Part shown: in pieces, positions 54,401 through 63,333 of the stretch
Layout: each line of letters starts with the position of its first letter
How positions within the stretch are numbered: position 1 is the first letter of the stretch
NCBI RefSeq assembly: GCF_900199435.1
Contig: NZ_OAML01000002.1
Coordinates: forward strand, 186,001 to 250,000
From: Pygmaiobacter massiliensis
GTDB lineage: Bacteria > Bacillota > Clostridia > Oscillospirales > Ruminococcaceae
Length of the DNA stretch: 64,000 nucleotides
Direction of reading: 5' to 3'
The notes under the pieces: model-generated
What the model was told of the DNA's origin: nothing
The model's input: only the letters and a program-made list of their open reading frames with translations
The model's database searches: none
Position numbers and translations under genes: made by a program

Positions 54401-55793
54401 TAAGTTCAACGATTTTAGGAGGAATTGAGCGCTCGGGATTTGCAAAGGTGTCAAATTCTTCAATGATTTCGCCGTTGCGAATCAGTACCGCGCCTATCTC
54501 AGTAATATTATCATTTTTAGCACTAAGGCCCGTGGTTTCGATGTCAAAAGCTATAAATTCGCCGCGCAGTGGGGTATCAGCTTCGCCGTGTACCACATCC
54601 ACCATGTCATCTACAAAATAAGCCTCACAGCCGTAAATCAGCTTGAAGTCGGGGTTCGATTTGCGGATGTCATCGGTGGCAAGCATCGCTTCGGGGAATC
54701 CCTGCACCACACCATGGTCGGTGATGGCCACTGCGGGATGTCCAAACTTCGCTGCCAGGCGCACTGCTTTCGCAGGGTCGCACAAACCGTCCATCGAGCT
54801 AAGCGTGGTATGCAAATGCAGTTCGATGCGCTTTTCTGCTGCGTTATCTTCTCTGCGTTTACGTTCAACCTTCAGCACATCATAAGGCCGAATGACATAA
54901 TCTCCCTCATATTTATCATAGTCGCAAGAGCCCTTAATAATAAGCGTGTCACCGGTAGAAAGGTTGTCCCAACGCTCGGTATTTTCATTCATGTCTGCGA
55001 CAATTTTCAAATTGATGGAGCCTGTCTTGTCGGTAACCGAGATAGTGTATATTTTGCGAAAATTACCTTTAAGTTCCGTAAAGAATACATCGCCCCAGAT
55101 GGTTACCCTACCGCTGTCCGCGCCAAGGTCTTTGATACGGGTAATTTTGCCGACTTTAAAGTCCTTGCCGCTCACCAGACGCGCAGGCGTATCGGTCAGC
55201 TCAATGCCGGGCACCTCTAACTTACCTTTGATTGCTTTGCCTTCACCTCGTTTGGCGGGGGCTGCTACAGCCATAGTCGGAGAGGGCTTTTTCGCCAGTA
55301 CAGCTGCTTCCAGCTTGTCTGGGTCTGGGCGTTCGTTACAAATCAGCTGCACCGTAACTGCCGAGCCTAATTCCCGGGCAATCTCCTGCGCGAGCTTTTG
55401 CTCAAAGTTAATGGCCCGCAAAATAGAATCGCCGTGTTTTACTTCAACGGTAACGGCGCAGTTATCAACCTTGATTTCGCATCCATCTAAAAAGCCGTTA
55501 ATCGGCAGCCCCTGGCGCTTTAACTCCTCCGCAAAACGCAGCACGGCCTGCTCATCCAAGTGCTGACACCTCTGCTCGGAGCTAACACAAACCCCAAAAC
55601 CGGGAAAAGCTGCCCGTGCAGAAGAAGCGAGTGCATTGCATTCTTCCGGCGCAATACACTCGCTTGATTTAATATTGAGATGAACGGTGTTGGTAGCACG
55701 GTCTACAACCGCCGCTGTGAGCTCTGCATCCTGCAGCTTCACATCCAGCTCGCCAGAAAGATCCGGCCATAGTTTTTCGATCAGTGCCCTCAT
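51492..55793 (-). CDS. polC: DNA polymerase III PolC type
   Basis: Main replicative polymerase of low-GC Gram positives, 1433 aa. N-terminal tau-binding-like region, OB fold (about 205-310), PHP domain split by the exonuclease (IELHLHTTLSSMDG near 323; FIAFDIETTGL near 413 begins the DnaQ-like proofreading domain), zinc site (CPKC...CPVC near 905), catalytic PDIDLNFSGEYQ near 960, and a C-terminal clamp-binding QISLFG. AGGGGG precedes the ATG at 55793. Last gene of the pyrH operon. Coexistence with DnaE is normal. Confidence 0.97.
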   Translation of the reverse strand: MRALIEKLWPDLSGELDVKLQDAELTAAVVDRATNTVHLNIKSSECIAPEECNALASSARAAFPGFGVCVSSEQRCQHLDEQAVLRFAEELKRQGLPINGFLDGCEIKVDNCAVTVEVKHGDSILRAINFEQKLAQEIARELGSAVTVQLICNERPDPDKLEAAVLAKKPSPTMAVAAPAKRGEGKAIKGKLEVPGIELTDTPARLVSGKDFKVGKITRIKDLGADSGRVTIWGDVFFTELKGNFRKIYTISVTDKTGSINLKIVADMNENTERWDNLSTGDTLIIKGSCDYDKYEGDYVIRPYDVLKVERKRREDNAAEKRIELHLHTTLSSMDGLCDPAKAVRLAAKFGHPAVAITDHGVVQGFPEAMLATDDIRKSNPDFKLIYGCEAYFVDDMVDVVHGEADTPLRGEFIAFDIETTGLSAKNDNITEIGAVLIRNGEIIEEFDTFANPERSIPPKIVELTGITDAMVKNAPSQCDAVKAFLDFAGNRPLLAHNAHGFDIRFIRRIAQENNLPFENTYLDTLPLAQSLYAGLKNYKLDTVANHLELPPFQHHRAADDARVLAQIFVKMIDTLEFREITSLGAVNTGIGSTRAVSKKNFHMILLVKDQVGLKNLYKLVSFAHIDHFHKVPRIPRSVLVQHREGILVGSACEAGELYRAVTEGRTYDELRKIASFYDYLEVQPIGNNEYMVRDGMVSSDEDIKNFNRTIVKLAEDLGKLCVATGDVHFLEPEDAAFRAVLMAGKGFKDADQQAPLYFRTTDDMLKEFAYFGKDKAKELVITNPAKIAEMVDGNLRAIPKGTYTPTIEGADEMLRESTMNNARARYGDPLPEILEKRLTRELDSIIKHGFAVLYVIAVKLVAYSNEHGYQVGSRGSVGSSAVANFSGISEVNPLPPHYLCPKCRYSEFFDDGSVADGFDLPNKKCPVCGEQLMMDGHDIPFETFLGFDGDKEPDIDLNFSGEYQSQVHRYTEELFGKEFVFKAGTVSALKDKTAYGYVKKYLDERGMVLNKAEENRLTIGCTGVKRTTGQHPGGMVVVPSNHEVYDFTPIQHPADDKEKGVYTTHFEFKYLHDTLLKLDELGHDVPTIYKHLEDMTGIKMDDVPMNDEKVISLLVSPEALGVKPQDIASETGTFGIPELGTVFVRNMLIEAQPKSFSDLIQISGLSHGTDVWNGNAQDLIKNGTCTISDVIGTRDSIMTYLLHKGVEPKQAFNIMELTRKGKVAAKGFPEGVEQMLREHDVPEWYLDSCKKIKYMFPKAHAVAYLIAAIRLMWFKLYHPLEFYATNFTVRGEDIDYEAAVGGKLVAAQKLKEVTARLKENKNAKDEDILASLQLVGEMLARGYEFLPIELGKSEARRYTVENGKIRLPFLAMKGIGEAAAIAMEEACKKTTDFISIDEFQSESGVSSAVIDSLEKAGVFGDLPKSSQISLFG

Positions 55794-55802
55794 GCTATCC
55801 CC

Positions 55803-56837
55803 CTACAGTTTTTCAATTTCTTCCATCAGTTGTCCAACAATATCGCCGTACAGCGTGCGCACCTGCTGGCCTTTTACAAAAAGCACCGCGCAATCCTTGC
55901 CGCCGGCAATGCCAATATCGGCTTCTTTCGCTTCGCCCGGGCCGTTTACAATGCAGCCCATCACGGCAACTTTAATAGATTTGGTGCAGCCCTCTAACCG
56001 CTTTTCAACTTCTGCTGCAATTTCAGCCAGGTTGATATTGGTTCTGCCACAGGTAGGGCAAGAAACAATCTCCGGTCCGGGCACGTCAAAGCCCGCAGCG
56101 CGCAAAATATCAAATCCGGCCTGCACTTCTTTCTCCGGTGCGTCGGTCAATGAAACACGCAGCGTGTCACCAATACCATCTAACAACAGGCTGCCAATGC
56201 CCATTGCAGATTTAATCAAGCCCATGCGATAAGTACCAGCTTCTGTAACGCCAACGTGGAGCGGATAATTGCACTGTGTAGCCAGCAGACGATATGCTGC
56301 AACCACTGTGGGCACATTACTGGACTTGATGCTGATAACGATATCGTCAAAATCGTGCTTTTCCAGCAAAGCCACGTGCCGCATTGCGCTCTCACACAAC
56401 GCTTCTGGTGTAGGCGTGCCGTATTTTGCAAGCAGTTCTTTTTCCAAACTGCCTGCATTTACCCCTATTCTAATGGGAAGGCTTTTAGCTTTACACGCCT
56501 TCACCACAGCTGCTACCCTATCATCATCACCGATATTGCCGGGATTAATGCGAATTTTATCTGCGCCAGCATCAATTGCTGCCAGCGCTGCACGGTAATC
56601 AAAATGGATATCGGCAACTACGGGCATCGTAACCTGCTCTTTAATCGCGGCAACTACTTTCGCATCCTCAGCAGTCGGTACCGTCACCCGTACAATTTGG
56701 CAACCGGCCTGTTGCAAACGCACGGCCTGTGCAACGTTGCCCTCCATGTCATGGATTGGTACATTTAGCATGCTCTGTACCGCTACCGGCTGATTACCGC
56801 CTATGGCAAGGTTTCCTATTTTGATTTCTTTTCTCAT
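55803..56837 (-). CDS. ispG: 4-hydroxy-3-methylbut-2-en-1-yl diphosphate synthase (flavodoxin type)
   Basis: Iron-sulfur enzyme of the MEP pathway converting MEcPP to HMBPP. 344 aa: a TIM-barrel part (QSMLNVPIHD near 20, PVVADIHFDYRAAL near 72, KIRINPGNIG near 93) and a cluster part with CPTCGR near 262 and GCIVNGPGEA near 300. The cluster cysteines are intact. AGAGGAG before the ATG at 56837. Ten bases upstream of polC. Confidence 0.96.
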   Translation of the reverse strand: MRKEIKIGNLAIGGNQPVAVQSMLNVPIHDMEGNVAQAVRLQQAGCQIVRVTVPTAEDAKVVAAIKEQVTMPVVADIHFDYRAALAAIDAGADKIRINPGNIGDDDRVAAVVKACKAKSLPIRIGVNAGSLEKELLAKYGTPTPEALCESAMRHVALLEKHDFDDIVISIKSSNVPTVVAAYRLLATQCNYPLHVGVTEAGTYRMGLIKSAMGIGSLLLDGIGDTLRVSLTDAPEKEVQAGFDILRAAGFDVPGPEIVSCPTCGRTNINLAEIAAEVEKRLEGCTKSIKVAVMGCIVNGPGEAKEADIGIAGGKDCAVLFVKGQQVRTLYGDIVGQLMEEIEKL

Positions 56838-56899
56838 TTTGCACTCCTCTTTCGGCCTCGCTGTGACAGCAGTAACCTGTGGTCTATCGATGCTCTGAG

Positions 56900-57937
56900 C
56901 TACTTCAAAAGCTTTGCAATATCATTGAAGGTGGCAAAAGCCATAAGCCCCATCAGCAGCACAAAGCCTGCACTGTTGATGAAGATTTCATATTTTTCGG
57001 GGATTGGCTTGCGGCGGATTGCTTCCACCAGAAGCAGGAACAGTTTACCGCCATCCAGTGCCGGTACCGGCAGCAGGTTGAACACGCCAAGGTTAATCGT
57101 GATAAGAGCCATAACCATAGCCAGCGAATCCCAGCCATAGCTGACAGCATCACTGATGACACTAACAACGCCTACCGGCCCTGCCAGCGTATTAACGGCA
57201 ACCCGGCCCGTGATGAGATCCATCACCGACAAGAATACCATGCGTGCCAGAGAGCAGGTCCAAAGCCCTGCCTCTTTCACAACCGTAATCGGCGTTTTTT
57301 CGATGGGCAGAACTCTAAAGTCGATTACGATGGTTTTTAAGTTTTCGTCTTCGGTCGGCTGGGTATCAAATTTTACGTTATCCAATGTAATGCGCTGGCC
57401 ACTGCGAATAACCTCAAGGTCTGCAATGCCATTTTGGGTACGCAGAAATTCATAAATAAGGTCATTCGCAATAAAGCAGCGTCGGCCATTGACACCGACA
57501 ATTTCGTCGCCTACCTGCAGGCCACTTGCCTGGGTAGAAGCATTCGGCAAAAACTCTGCCACGGTACGGCTGGTGATGGCGTGCTCATTAGAAACAAGAA
57601 CCGTCAAAATCACAAAGCCTAAAATCAGGTTCATCACACCGCCAGCAATAATGACGAGAATACGATTTTTAAGCGGAGCTCGCGTATAAGACCGTTCGTC
57701 ATTCGACTCCTCGTCCTCGCCTTCCATGCTGACAAATCCGCCGATTGGGAAAAGACGAAGCGCATATTTCGTTTCGCCTTTTCCGAAATGGAACAGTGTC
57801 GGCCCCATGCCAATGGCAAACTCGTTTACCTTTATGCCTGACATTTTTGCCGTGACAAAATGCCCCAGCTCATGTACAAACACCACAAGCCCAAACACAA
57901 AAAGTGCAGCAAGAATCTTCACTATCAAATCCAACAT
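56900..57937 (-). CDS. rseP: Site-2 protease family intramembrane metalloprotease
   Basis: Membrane zinc protease, 345 aa. FVHELGHFVTAK near 22 gives the HExxH in helix 1; a PDZ domain follows (NASTQASGLQVGDEIVGVNG near 140), and NLLPVPALDGGKL near 293 supplies the third zinc ligand. In Gram positives the homologue RasP cleaves anti-sigma factors and signal-peptide remnants. Start ATG at 57937 with GGGAG upstream; MTG extension to 57952 is less likely. Between dxr and ispG as usual. Confidence 0.94.
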   Translation of the reverse strand: MLDLIVKILAALFVFGLVVFVHELGHFVTAKMSGIKVNEFAIGMGPTLFHFGKGETKYALRLFPIGGFVSMEGEDEESNDERSYTRAPLKNRILVIIAGGVMNLILGFVILTVLVSNEHAITSRTVAEFLPNASTQASGLQVGDEIVGVNGRRCFIANDLIYEFLRTQNGIADLEVIRSGQRITLDNVKFDTQPTEDENLKTIVIDFRVLPIEKTPITVVKEAGLWTCSLARMVFLSVMDLITGRVAVNTLAGPVGVVSVISDAVSYGWDSLAMVMALITINLGVFNLLPVPALDGGKLFLLLVEAIRRKPIPEKYEIFINSAGFVLLMGLMAFATFNDIAKLLK

Positions 57938-57980
57938 AGAGTCTCCCGTCACAGGGGCCGCAACGCCTCTGCTATTTTAT

Positions 57981-59141
57981 TTAAGCGTTTGCAAGGCGGC
58001 GCACCATGGCTCGGGCCGCCGCGTCGCAAGCATACAGCTCTTCTAATGTATATGCACCATTTCCCGCGCTAAACTCTTCTGCGGCACGCGCAACAAATTC
58101 TCCAATCTCCAAAAAGCGAATTTTATCCTGCAAAAACAGTTCTACTGCCTGTTCGTTGGCGCCGTTGACCGCGGTAGGGCAAAGGCCGCCTTTGGTAATG
58201 GCACGTTTTGCTGCTGCCAAACACAGAAAAGTATCTTCGTCTGCAACGTCAAAAGTCAGTGTACCCAATGTGGTAAAATCTAATTCGGGTGCGGGGCCGG
58301 GTACGCGCTCGGGCCATGTAAGTGCATATTGAATTGGAATACGCATATCCGGCACACCAAGCTGCGCAATAACAGAATTATCGCTGTATTGTACCATCGA
58401 GTGAATTACACTCTGCCGCTGTACTACCACCTGAACCTTGTCTGCTGGCAGACCAAACAGCCAAACGGCTTCAATCAGTTCCAAGCCTTTGTTCATCAGC
58501 GTTGCGCTGTCGATAGTGATTTTACCGCCCATATTCCAGGTTGGGTGGCGCAGTGCATCTACTGCTGTAATCTGCTGCAGCTCTTCTTTTTTCTTGCCAA
58601 AGAAAGGCCCCCCGGAGGCAGTAAGCAGAATTTTGGTAAGGCTTTTTGCGCTTGCCGCATCTTGCAGACACTGAAAAATTGCAGAATGTTCACTGTCCAC
58701 AGGCAGCAAATGCACACCTTTTTTCTTTACCGCATCTATTACCAGCTGGCCGCCGGTAACCAGGCTTTCTTTATTCGCAAGCGCAAGGTCTTTGCCGCTT
58801 TCAATCGCAGCAAGCGTCGGTGCAAGGCCGGCGATGCCGACAACCGCATTCAGCACAATGTCTGCACCGGGCATTGCAGCAAGCTCCACCAGGCCTTCTT
58901 TGCCGGTAAGCAGCACCGGTGGGTTTGGCATTGTAGAAAGCTGTGCTTTCAGCTGCTCTGCTGCATGAGGATCCACCACGGCCACAGCTTTGGGGGTAAA
59001 TTCTATAATCTGCCGCAGCAGCAGTGTTACATTGCTATGCGCCGCAAGGCCAAATACCTGGTACCCCTGGGCCCGGATTACATCAAGACTTTGGGTACCG
59101 ATAGAGCCGGTAGACCCAAGCAGTGTAATAACTTTAGACAT
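57981..59141 (-). CDS. dxr: 1-deoxy-D-xylulose-5-phosphate reductoisomerase
   Basis: Second MEP-pathway enzyme, NADPH-dependent, target of fosmidomycin. 386 aa with GSTGSIGTQSLDVI at the N terminus (NADPH), NKESLVTGG near 123, VDSEHSAIFQCL near 147, and TWNMGGKITIDSATLMNKGLE near 205 carrying the metal and substrate site. AAAGGAG precedes the ATG at 59141. All conserved blocks intact. Confidence 0.97.
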   Translation of the reverse strand: MSKVITLLGSTGSIGTQSLDVIRAQGYQVFGLAAHSNVTLLLRQIIEFTPKAVAVVDPHAAEQLKAQLSTMPNPPVLLTGKEGLVELAAMPGADIVLNAVVGIAGLAPTLAAIESGKDLALANKESLVTGGQLVIDAVKKKGVHLLPVDSEHSAIFQCLQDAASAKSLTKILLTASGGPFFGKKKEELQQITAVDALRHPTWNMGGKITIDSATLMNKGLELIEAVWLFGLPADKVQVVVQRQSVIHSMVQYSDNSVIAQLGVPDMRIPIQYALTWPERVPGPAPELDFTTLGTLTFDVADEDTFLCLAAAKRAITKGGLCPTAVNGANEQAVELFLQDKIRFLEIGEFVARAAEEFSAGNGAYTLEELYACDAAARAMVRRLANA

Positions 59142-59161
59142 GGTAAACTCCTTTATGCATT

Positions 59162-60025
59162 TCAGCGTGCAATAATCTGCACCGAGCGAGATACGATGGC
59201 AACAAAAGGCATGACAAACAATACGCTGTCAAACCGGTCCAGAATGCCGCCGTGCCCTGGGAAAATAGTGCCGTAATCTTTAATTCCGCATTGCCGTTTG
59301 ATAGCGGAAGTAAACAAATCGCCCATGATACCCATAACGCTGGCCACTGCGCCCATCAGACAAACTACCAGATAGCTGCTGCCATCAATGGCTGAATAAG
59401 CCGACGTCTCCAGATGCGGGAGCAGCAGCGAATAAAGGTAGGTAAACAATGCACCGAGCAGCATGCTGCCAAAAATACCGCCAATTGCACCTTCAATGGT
59501 TTTATTGGGGCTTACACTCGGGGCCAGTTTGTGCTTGCCAAAAGAGCAGCCGGTAAAATAAGCCGCCGAATCTCCGCCCCACGCAAACCCAAAGCCCAGC
59601 AAAATTAAATACAGGGCATCGTAGTGGTACTGCGAAACAGGATAAATGAGCTTAAACGAAAGAATCGAGTAAAAGCCGAACAGCACAACGCCGCAAAACA
59701 GCACAACGCCACTAATTTGTGTAAAAGACAAATCTTTAATCTCAAAAATAACGCAAACCGCAATATACACAATGAAGAGGAAAACCAAAAGCGGTATCGC
59801 CTGCCGAATAAACTCTTGATCTGACAGCAGTACGATAAGTGCCATTGGCACCACCGCGAGATAAATCCAAAGAGGATTTTTGATTTTAAATGCGCCGACA
59901 ATCTCATAGAAAGCAAGCACACAAACGGTTGCTATGATGATATTAAAAACAAACGTATCGTAAAAATACAGCGCAAGGAATAGAATGGGGATTCCTATCA
60001 GCGATGTGATAATCCTAGTTTTCAT
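59162..60025 (-). CDS. cdsA: Phosphatidate cytidylyltransferase
   Basis: Makes CDP-diacylglycerol from phosphatidate and CTP in the membrane. 287 aa with about eight membrane helices and the C-terminal signature I-K-D-Y-G-T-I-F-P-G-H-G-G-I-L-D-R-F-D-S. GGDSAAYFTGCSFGKHKLAPSVSPNKT near 165-190 is the other conserved block. AAAGGAT upstream of the ATG at 60025. Sits between uppS and dxr as in most Firmicutes. Confidence 0.96.
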   Translation of the reverse strand: MKTRIITSLIGIPILFLALYFYDTFVFNIIIATVCVLAFYEIVGAFKIKNPLWIYLAVVPMALIVLLSDQEFIRQAIPLLVFLFIVYIAVCVIFEIKDLSFTQISGVVLFCGVVLFGFYSILSFKLIYPVSQYHYDALYLILLGFGFAWGGDSAAYFTGCSFGKHKLAPSVSPNKTIEGAIGGIFGSMLLGALFTYLYSLLLPHLETSAYSAIDGSSYLVVCLMGAVASVMGIMGDLFTSAIKRQCGIKDYGTIFPGHGGILDRFDSVLFVMPFVAIVSRSVQIIAR

Positions 60026-60076
60026 AAATTTTTATATCCTTTCCCGGCTTATTGTGCAAGCCCGCACCGCTCGCCT

Positions 60077-60790
60077 CTAGATTCCACCAAAGCGGCGGGT
60101 GCGATGGTTGTACTCGTCAATGGCAAGGTCAAGGTCATGCCTTGTAAAATCAGGCCAGAGCACATCCATATAAACAAACTCTGCATAAGCGCTTTGCCAA
60201 AGCAAAAAGTTAGAAAGACGTTTTTCTCCCGAGGGACGCAAAATGAAGTCCGGATCTTTTTGCCCACCGGTATAAAGCCGGTCAGAAATCATTTGCTCGG
60301 TAATGTTCTCAGGGGCGAGCTTGCCCTGCTGCACCTCTTGGGCCAAGGCGCGCACCGCATGCGTAATTTCGTCTCTGCCACCATAGTTAATAGCGATGTT
60401 CAGCGTCATGCCGGTATTGTTTTTTGTGCCTTCTTCTATTTCTTCCATCATCTGCACAAGGTCACGCGAAAGTGGTGTGCGGTCACCCAAAAAGCAGACG
60501 CGGTTGTTTTCTTTTTTATAATCAAACGCTTTAATGAGATACTCTTTGAAGAGCCGCATAATGCTCTCCACCTCATTTTCGGGGCGTTTCCAGTTCTCGG
60601 TAGAAAACGCATAAAAACTCGCGCTTTCTACGCCAATTTGATTACAGTAGCGCACAATGTCCTGAAAAACCTGTGCACCTTTTTTATGACCTGCAGTGCG
60701 CGGCAAGCCGCGTTTCTTTGCCCAGCGTCCATTACCGTCCATAATAAAGCCGATGTGGAGACCCTCGGCGCGGGTGTCAAGCTGCTGCAT
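60077..60790 (-). CDS. uppS: Undecaprenyl diphosphate synthase
   Basis: Cis-prenyltransferase that makes the C55 lipid carrier for wall synthesis. 237 aa with the catalytic Asp in GFIMDGNGRWAKKRGLPR near 18, GHKKGAQ near 35, YAFSTENWKRPENEV near 61 and a C-terminal PSGEKRLSNFLLWQSAYAEF. AAAGGAG before the ATG at 60790. Its substrate comes from the ispA product, encoded in the same window. Confidence 0.97.
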   Translation of the reverse strand: MQQLDTRAEGLHIGFIMDGNGRWAKKRGLPRTAGHKKGAQVFQDIVRYCNQIGVESASFYAFSTENWKRPENEVESIMRLFKEYLIKAFDYKKENNRVCFLGDRTPLSRDLVQMMEEIEEGTKNNTGMTLNIAINYGGRDEITHAVRALAQEVQQGKLAPENITEQMISDRLYTGGQKDPDFILRPSGEKRLSNFLLWQSAYAEFVYMDVLWPDFTRHDLDLAIDEYNHRTRRFGGI

Positions 60791-60837
60791 AAATAAACTC
60801 CTTTGCTCGTCGCCTAAAAAGGCTGTATCCTAAAAGC

Positions 60838-60867
60838 GCAGACCGCACGCGAAGGCGTGCGGTCTGC
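60838..60867 (-). terminator. Strong hairpin between frr and uppS
   Basis: Perfect 13-bp stem GCAGACCGCACGC/GCGTGCGGTCTGC with a four-base loop. The minus strand continues GCTTTTAGG, then CCTTTTTAGG, a weak U-tract. It may be a partial terminator or RNA-stability element inside the operon. Confidence 0.6.
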
Positions 60868-60930
60868 ATCTTAGAGGCAGTTTAGCATTATGGAATTGAG
60901 AATCCAATACCCTTTTGCAAGCTGTAATGC

Positions 60931-61485
60931 TTAGATTTCCATAATCTCTTTGATTTTTTCTTCACAGACCTTGTCGACTTCTTTGACGAATTTATCAGTG
61001 ACCTTTTGCATTTCATCTTCGAGGTTTTTCTGGTCGTCTTCGGTAATTTCGTTTGCTTTTTTCTGAGCCTTAAACTTATCCATTGCATCGCGGCGTACAT
61101 TGCGCACAGCCACTTTGGCTTCTTCGCCCATCTTCTGCACATCTTTGGTCAGCGCTTTGCGACGCTCCTCGGTCGGTGCGGGGAAAACCAGACGAATCAT
61201 GCGGCCGTCATCAATCGGGTTAATACCGACATCGCTGCACTGGATTGCTTTTTCAATCGCATGCAGCAAAGATGCATCCCAAGGCTGAATGGTGAGGACG
61301 CGCGCCTCAGCCACGGCCACAGCTGCCACCTGCTGGATGGGGGTAGGGCTGCCATAATAGTCAACCGTCACTTTATCGAGAACTGCGGGGTTAGCACGAC
61401 CTGCGCGAACAGCCTTCAGCTCTTTGACGAGGTGGTCGACTGCGCCGCTCATTTTATCACTGTACTTTTTAGTTGCTTCACTCAT
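60931..61485 (-). CDS. frr: Ribosome recycling factor
   Basis: Dissociates post-termination ribosomes with EF-G. 184 aa, tRNA-mimic two-domain protein: LVKELKAVRAGRANPAVLDKV near 19, YYGSPTPIQQVA near 43, IQPWDASLLHAIEKAI near 70, and RRDAMDKFKAQKKANEITEDD near 132 for the hinge and helix bundle. GAAGGAGG upstream of the ATG at 61485. One base after the pyrH stop. Confidence 0.97.
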   Translation of the reverse strand: MSEATKKYSDKMSGAVDHLVKELKAVRAGRANPAVLDKVTVDYYGSPTPIQQVAAVAVAEARVLTIQPWDASLLHAIEKAIQCSDVGINPIDDGRMIRLVFPAPTEERRKALTKDVQKMGEEAKVAVRNVRRDAMDKFKAQKKANEITEDDQKNLEDEMQKVTDKFVKEVDKVCEEKIKEIMEI

Positions 61486-61486
61486 T

Positions 61487-62200
61487 TTAATTTTCCTCCT
61501 TCACAAGGGTGCCGATATCTTCACCGGAAATGGCTCGAACGATGTTATCAGGGTCGGAAATATCAAATACCAGCAAAGGCAATTTATTGTCTCTGCACAT
61601 GGTTGCGGCGGTAGAATCCATTACCTGCAGCTGGTCTGCCAGCACCTGAGAGAATGTCAGGGTTTTATAGCGTACTGCATCGCTGTATTTGTGGGGGTCT
61701 TTGTCGTAAACGCCGTCTACCATCGTGGCTTTAAAAACGATTTCGGCATTGATTTCTGCTGCGCGAAGGGCAGAGGCGGTATCCGTAGAGAAGAACGGAT
61801 TGCCCGTACCGCAGGCAAGAATCACAACGCGGCCTTTTTCGAGGTGACGAGTTGCGCGGTTGCGGATATAAGGCTCTGCAACCTGCTGCATCGTAAGTGC
61901 AGTCTGAACGCGCACTTCAAGGTCCAAATGCTCAAGCGCATCTGCAACAGCCAAGGCGTTCATTACAGTTGCCATCATGCCAATCTGGTCCGCACGGGTG
62001 CGCTCCATCTCTCCACTGCTGCGGCCACGCCAAAAGTTGCCGCCGCCTACGACGATGGCGATTTCTGCGCCCATGTCTACAGCTTTTTTGATGCTGCTGC
62101 AAATGCGCACGACAACGTCGTAATCTATTCCCATTTTCTGGTCGCCGGCAAGCGCCTCACCAGAAAGTTTGAGCAATATACGCTTATATTTTAGTTCCAA
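61487..62200 (-). CDS. pyrH: Uridylate kinase
   Basis: Hexameric UMP kinase of pyrimidine synthesis, 237 aa. [13 protein letters not shown] at the start, [12 protein letters not shown] near 50, TADQ-like [16 protein letters not shown] near 70, [17 protein letters not shown] near 128 and the DGVYDKDP block near 163 are all present. Start is a TTG at 62200; the sequence after it (MELKYKR) aligns with known PyrH starts, and GGCGG lies ten bases upstream. Operon promoter at 62237-62265. Confidence 0.95.
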   Translation of the reverse strand: MELKYKRILLKLSGEALAGDQKMGIDYDVVVRICSSIKKAVDMGAEIAIVVGGGNFWRGRSSGEMERTRADQIGMMATVMNALAVADALEHLDLEVRVQTALTMQQVAEPYIRNRATRHLEKGRVVILACGTGNPFFSTDTASALRAAEINAEIVFKATMVDGVYDKDPHKYSDAVRYKTLTFSQVLADQLQVMDSTAATMCRDNKLPLLVFDISDPDNIVRAISGEDIGTLVKEEN

Positions 62201-62236
62201 ATTTCCAACACCGCCTAATTCTTCATTATCAGTATT

Positions 62237-62265
62237 ATTTTACAATAACCCACTCTTAATGTAAA
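62237..62265 (-). promoter_or_regulatory. Sigma-A promoter of the pyrH-frr-uppS-cdsA-dxr-rseP-ispG-polC operon
   Basis: Minus strand TTTACA (62265-62260), 17 bases, TAAAAT (62242-62237), just past the preceding terminator. Confidence 0.65.
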
Positions 62266-62278
62266 GAGATAACAAAAT

Positions 62279-62304
62279 AAAAGGACACTGAATTGTGTCC
62301 TTTT
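62279..62304 (-). terminator. Terminator of the padR operon
   Basis: 10-bp arms AAAAGGACAC/GTGTCCTTTT, six-base loop, followed on the minus strand by TTATTTTGTT. Confidence 0.85.
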
Positions 62305-62313
62305 ACGTTATCT

Positions 62314-63333
62314 TCACACATTCGCGCGATATTTTAGTGCCTTAAAAAGTGTGGTGAGCAAATCAAGTACTAAAGCGAACAAGAAAACCGCAAGAAAGAT
62401 TTTCCCAAAGCTTTCAAACACCCAAGAGATTTCGCTAAGTTCCGGTGCAACTGCCTGCACAGCGGGGAAAAAGTTTGCACTGTAAAGCTGCGGATTGCCA
62501 AACACGACCACAGCCAGCCCCATCGAGATTAAATCGCTGATGCTTGTTACAATTGCAAGGCGCATGGTATAGCGGCCTTCCATAAAAGCCACAAATTCAC
62601 GAAATATGCCCAGCGCAAACATTAGAAGCAGCATCGGCAACATCTGGCGCATTATCTCGAGATTGAAAAACGGAACGAGCACATAGCGACCATCTGTTTT
62701 AAAAAAGCCACCAATCAGTTGCGGAAAGAGTACAAAAAGAAGCATTGCGAGCACACCGAAAACGATGCCAAAAATCGATTCCCAGCGAGGGATGCGCTCC
62801 CCGTTTTGCGGAAGCGGTGGCAAGTTTGCCGGTGACCAGGGTGTATGAAGGATACCATCTCGCAAGGCACCACCACGCCACTGCGCAAGTGCAAAAATGA
62901 AAGTAACAATCGCTGCGCCTGTTACAATGGCAGACACTAAGCTGCTAAGCCATGAAAACAAAAAGTCGAATATGCCGCTAAAGCTGCCCAAGGTCATTAA
63001 AATCACCATTGCCACAGTAATACCAAATGCCACTGCCATCATTACGATGCTAATGACTGTTTTGTATTTTGGGAAAAGGTCTGGCCCAATCAGATATTGT
63101 TCCTGCCCATTTGCTTTTGCAGAAAACGCTGAAGGGTTGCCAAGTTCTGTAAGCACCATTTCAATGTCTTTTGCCACAGCCACCCGGCCACCCGTTCGTT
63201 CTTCCATCATGTCGCCGATTAGACTTTCCAGCTCTCGCGCTGCGTCTTTGCGTTGCTTTGCCGGCATCCACCGCGTGGCTGCGTAAACATAGCGCGTGGT
63301 CATGCTGTCGATATAATTTTTGTCGTTGTTCAT
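62314..63333 (-). CDS. HAAS/DUF1700-type membrane protein with six helices
   Basis: 339 aa. The first 70 residues are a soluble helical domain of the HAAS type usually partnered with PadR regulators (ATRWMPAKQRKDAARELESLIGD, later VLTELGNPSAFSAKA). Six membrane helices follow, at roughly 92-114, 122-149, 190-217, 236-258, 268-290 and 315-337. No known transporter or enzyme motif. HAAS domains are thought to signal to the paired regulator. GGAGGAG before the ATG at 63333, which overlaps the padR stop as ATGA. Confidence 0.78.
   Translation of the reverse strand: MNNDKNYIDSMTTRYVYAATRWMPAKQRKDAARELESLIGDMMEERTGGRVAVAKDIEMVLTELGNPSAFSAKANGQEQYLIGPDLFPKYKTVISIVMMAVAFGITVAMVILMTLGSFSGIFDFLFSWLSSLVSAIVTGAAIVTFIFALAQWRGGALRDGILHTPWSPANLPPLPQNGERIPRWESIFGIVFGVLAMLLFVLFPQLIGGFFKTDGRYVLVPFFNLEIMRQMLPMLLLMFALGIFREFVAFMEGRYTMRLAIVTSISDLISMGLAVVVFGNPQLYSANFFPAVQAVAPELSEISWVFESFGKIFLAVFLFALVLDLLTTLFKALKYRANV

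Noticed and set aside
20797-55793. dnaE and polC as a duplicated polymerase
   Set aside because: They are the two distinct C-family types expected together in low-GC Gram positives.
61424-62194. Long plus-strand open frame opposite pyrH
   Set aside because: Antisense shadow of a highly conserved gene, no start signal.
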